The notes under the pieces are model-generated. The model was given only the letters and a program-made list of their open reading frames with translations, searched no databases and was not told the DNA's origin. 64,000 bases of DNA from Pseudomonas sp. QTF5 (lineage in GTDB: Bacteria > Pseudomonadota > Gammaproteobacteria > Pseudomonadales > Pseudomonadaceae), in NCBI RefSeq assembly GCF_000512695.2, contig NZ_AZRW02000008.1, positions 62,001-126,000 on the forward strand, given 5' to 3'. Shown piece after piece: positions 62,347-64,000 of the stretch (positions are counted from its first letter, which is position 1; the number at the start of each line of letters is the position of its first letter). The position numbers and the translations under genes were made by a program.

Positions 62347-63905
62347 GAGGCGTTATCCGTGACGGTCGCTGCCGACACACCGTGTGGCGCCAGCCCGAAA
62401 AAGTCCGCCAAGCGTTGTTGCACCGCAGCGAATGCGCAGTAATCGTGCATGCGCTCGACCGCGGCGTGAGACATCTGCTGATACTCCAGCGGCTGTTCCT
62501 TGGCGATCCGGTAGCTGTTTTCGTAGGCCGTTTTCAACGACCCCCAGTCCGGTCGATGACGCAGGGTCCGATAGATGATGCGGGTGTCCTGAGGCCAGAT
62601 GGTCAGCTCTTCGCTGGACTTGACCACAAACGCCACACGCTCATCGATGTAATCCTCCATGGCCGTGTGGTCCGGGGCGATTACCGGTTTGCCGCTGGCC
62701 ATGAACTCCATCAGCGGCAGACACAAGCCTTCGCAGCGCGAGGCGTTGACGTAATAACTCGCCGCCTCATAGAGCCGGGCATATTGCGGATCGTCCAGGT
62801 AACCGTGCATCACCACCACCCGACAGGCGAACGGCGACAACTGCGCCAGCAAGGTCATCAGCTCGGTGTAGTAAGACGACAGATCGCTCTGGGTAATCTT
62901 CAGCACCAGCGTGGCGTCCACGGTTTCCCGGAACGCCCAGCAGAATGCAGTGATCAGTTGATGCCAGTTTTTGCGACCGTCCCGGGGATTGAACACGGTG
63001 ACGTAGACCACGCCGTCGACCTGGATCTGGACGTGCTCCGTAGTGTCTGGCAGGTCCAGGGGGGCTGGTACCTGGGCCGGCACTGCCTGCGGGCCGGCAA
63101 TGGCCGGGAGGTATTTTTCGAGCCTGGAGTGAGCCGGGTCGGACAACAGATCACGAATCCCCTCCCAATACCACTGGCGCAGAAAATGAGTGCGATGGAC
63201 CGGCACCGGTTGCGCCTTGCCCAGGTCCAGCGCCCACTGGCGCAAATAATGCCGGGCGATGACGAAGCGGCGCTTGAGGGTCAGCGGCGGTGGGCGCAAG
63301 GCCTCGAGTTCGGCCTGCTGTTCTGGAGTCAGCGGCGATGGAATCAACGAGTCGGCGGACAGCCCGAGCGTGCGGGTATCGAGGATGCAACCCTTGATAT
63401 CGAGGGTCGACCCAGCATTGACCGGCACACTGGTATGGCGACTACGAATGGCCGCGAAGTTTTCCCACAACGGGGTCGGCAATACCAACACCGGAAAGTC
63501 TTCGCCCATGGCCCGACGGATGGCGCGGGCGGTATGACTGGAGAGCGTGATCACCCGGCCCTGGCGCGCCAGCATGCGCGTCCAGTCCTGCCGGGGATCG
63601 TTGTCCCACTGCTCATCGGGAATCGAATCGAACTCCCAGGCCACCACGCAGATCGTCGGGCAATCAAGGTCGTTCGGGGTTTTCTGCGGTGGGGTGAAGG
63701 ACAGGAACAGGCTCTCTTCGCCGGCGGCAAGCAGCTGTCGGTAAAGGGGATCGACCTCGGCGGTGGAACACACCACATGCACCCGCCCAAGGCTTTCGAG
63801 CACCGGACGATAAGCCTTGAGCACAAAGTAATAACTGTATTCGGGACGACCGAGGCTCTGGCTGATGGAACTGTCGTTGACGTCCGAGTAAAGAATAAAA
63901 TTCAT
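62340..63905 (-). CDS. Glycosyltransferase, GT4-like (B), first gene of the operon
   Basis: 521 residues, a paralogue of the next gene: PEYSYYFVLKAYRPVLESLG, TPNDLDCPTICVVAWEFDSI, VTVFNPRDGRKNWHQLITAF, CEGLCLPLMEFMASGKPVIA. It differs by an insertion of about 90 residues (roughly 185-275) between the two domains, rich in Pro/Arg (LIPSPLTPEQQAELEALRPP). Start at MNFILYSDVND; eight upstream codons are open but look non-coding. A promoter should lie in 63906-64000. Confidence 0.9.
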   Translation of the reverse strand: MNFILYSDVNDSSISQSLGRPEYSYYFVLKAYRPVLESLGRVHVVCSTAEVDPLYRQLLAAGEESLFLSFTPPQKTPNDLDCPTICVVAWEFDSIPDEQWDNDPRQDWTRMLARQGRVITLSSHTARAIRRAMGEDFPVLVLPTPLWENFAAIRSRHTSVPVNAGSTLDIKGCILDTRTLGLSADSLIPSPLTPEQQAELEALRPPPLTLKRRFVIARHYLRQWALDLGKAQPVPVHRTHFLRQWYWEGIRDLLSDPAHSRLEKYLPAIAGPQAVPAQVPAPLDLPDTTEHVQIQVDGVVYVTVFNPRDGRKNWHQLITAFCWAFRETVDATLVLKITQSDLSSYYTELMTLLAQLSPFACRVVVMHGYLDDPQYARLYEAASYYVNASRCEGLCLPLMEFMASGKPVIAPDHTAMEDYIDERVAFVVKSSEELTIWPQDTRIIYRTLRHRPDWGSLKTAYENSYRIAKEQPLEYQQMSHAAVERMHDYCAFAAVQQRLADFFGLAPHGVSAATVTDNASC

Positions 63906-64000
63906 GGCATCCCACGATGAGGCCGCCATCCCGGCAACCCCACTCTATGACGGCGAAGCCACCGATCGAGACGGCGTGTCCCCGTCTTCGTCTATAGTCT
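63906..64000. other. Leader of the polysaccharide operon, cut by the window edge
   Basis: No gene is visible. It must carry the ribosome site of the minus-strand operon; the last bases (CGTCTATAGTCT) may be part of a -10 region for a gene outside the window. Confidence 0.3.

Noticed and set aside
62382..63920. 512-codon plus-strand open frame
   Set aside because: Antisense to glycosyltransferase B, which shows the E-x7-E and GT-B motifs; the plus frame has no family features.
1..64000. tRNA, rRNA, CRISPR arrays, transposases or prophage genes
   Set aside because: None was seen in either strand; the only repeats are REP/BIME-type palindromes and the other short elements listed.

Overview
The window is a bacterial chromosome segment from a Pseudomonas of the P. 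fluorescens group. The evidence is the high GC content, the many REP/BIME palindromes built on GTGGGAGCGGGCTTGCTCGC, and typical Pseudomonas gene sets (aphA with a polyamine-binding protein, pycA/oadA/pycR, an RpiR regulator, uvrD, the zigA/folE2 zinc-starvation genes, lpd). Most of it is dense core genome on both strands. I see no tRNA, rRNA, CRISPR array, integrase or transposase.

Layout. 0.1-9.9 kb: AraC regulator, acetylpolyamine deacetylase and polyamine-binding protein; a MocR regulator divergent from a PaiB-like protein and two acetyltransferases; a homocysteine S-methyltransferase divergent from an amino-acid ABC importer. 10.2-11.7 kb: a nearly passenger-less autotransporter whose last beta strand is lost to a frameshift. 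11.9-17.6 kb: two-subunit pyruvate carboxylase, its LysR regulator, a small conserved ORF and an RpiR/HexR-like regulator with a HexR-type palindrome upstream. 18.0-22.7 kb: an AT-richer accessory island with an RHS/YD-repeat toxin gene broken by at least four frame lesions, followed by a probable immunity gene. 22.7-33.8 kb: GGDEF/EAL protein, uvrD, a Tim44-like protein, SMI1/KNR4 protein, CPA2 antiporter, thioesterase, pdxY and a DUF3301 protein. 33.9-41.9 kb: a zinc-starvation block (two COG0523 GTPases, DUF1826, folE2, a complete metal ABC importer, a gamma carbonic anhydrase) with two Zur-box-like palindromes and a deleted amiA remnant. 42-45.4 kb: DUF3617 protein, cardiolipin synthase, cyclopropane fatty acid synthase. 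45.6-51.6 kb: a coupled operon of three SPFH (HflK/HflC-like) membrane proteins and a P1B ATPase. 51.8-58 kb: dihydrolipoyl dehydrogenase, an Lrp/LysE pair, a frameshifted TPR protein and a DUF3142 lipoprotein. 58.2-63.9 kb: a five-gene polysaccharide-modification operon (two glycosyltransferases, two methyltransferases, one acyltransferase).

Three signals lie outside ordinary gene annotation. Two identical parS-like palindromes lie 10.1 kb apart inside folE2 and an hflC-like gene, which suggests proximity to the replication origin. Five 12-bp-spaced repeats, most of them DnaA-box-like, sit in the linker of the MocR gene. The SPFH/P-type ATPase operon has a histidine-rich N-terminus on one SPFH protein, and its ATPase lacks a metal-binding domain of its own.

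Six or more single-base frame lesions fall in three surface or envelope genes, while long housekeeping genes are intact. This points to gene decay, but sequencing error has to be excluded.
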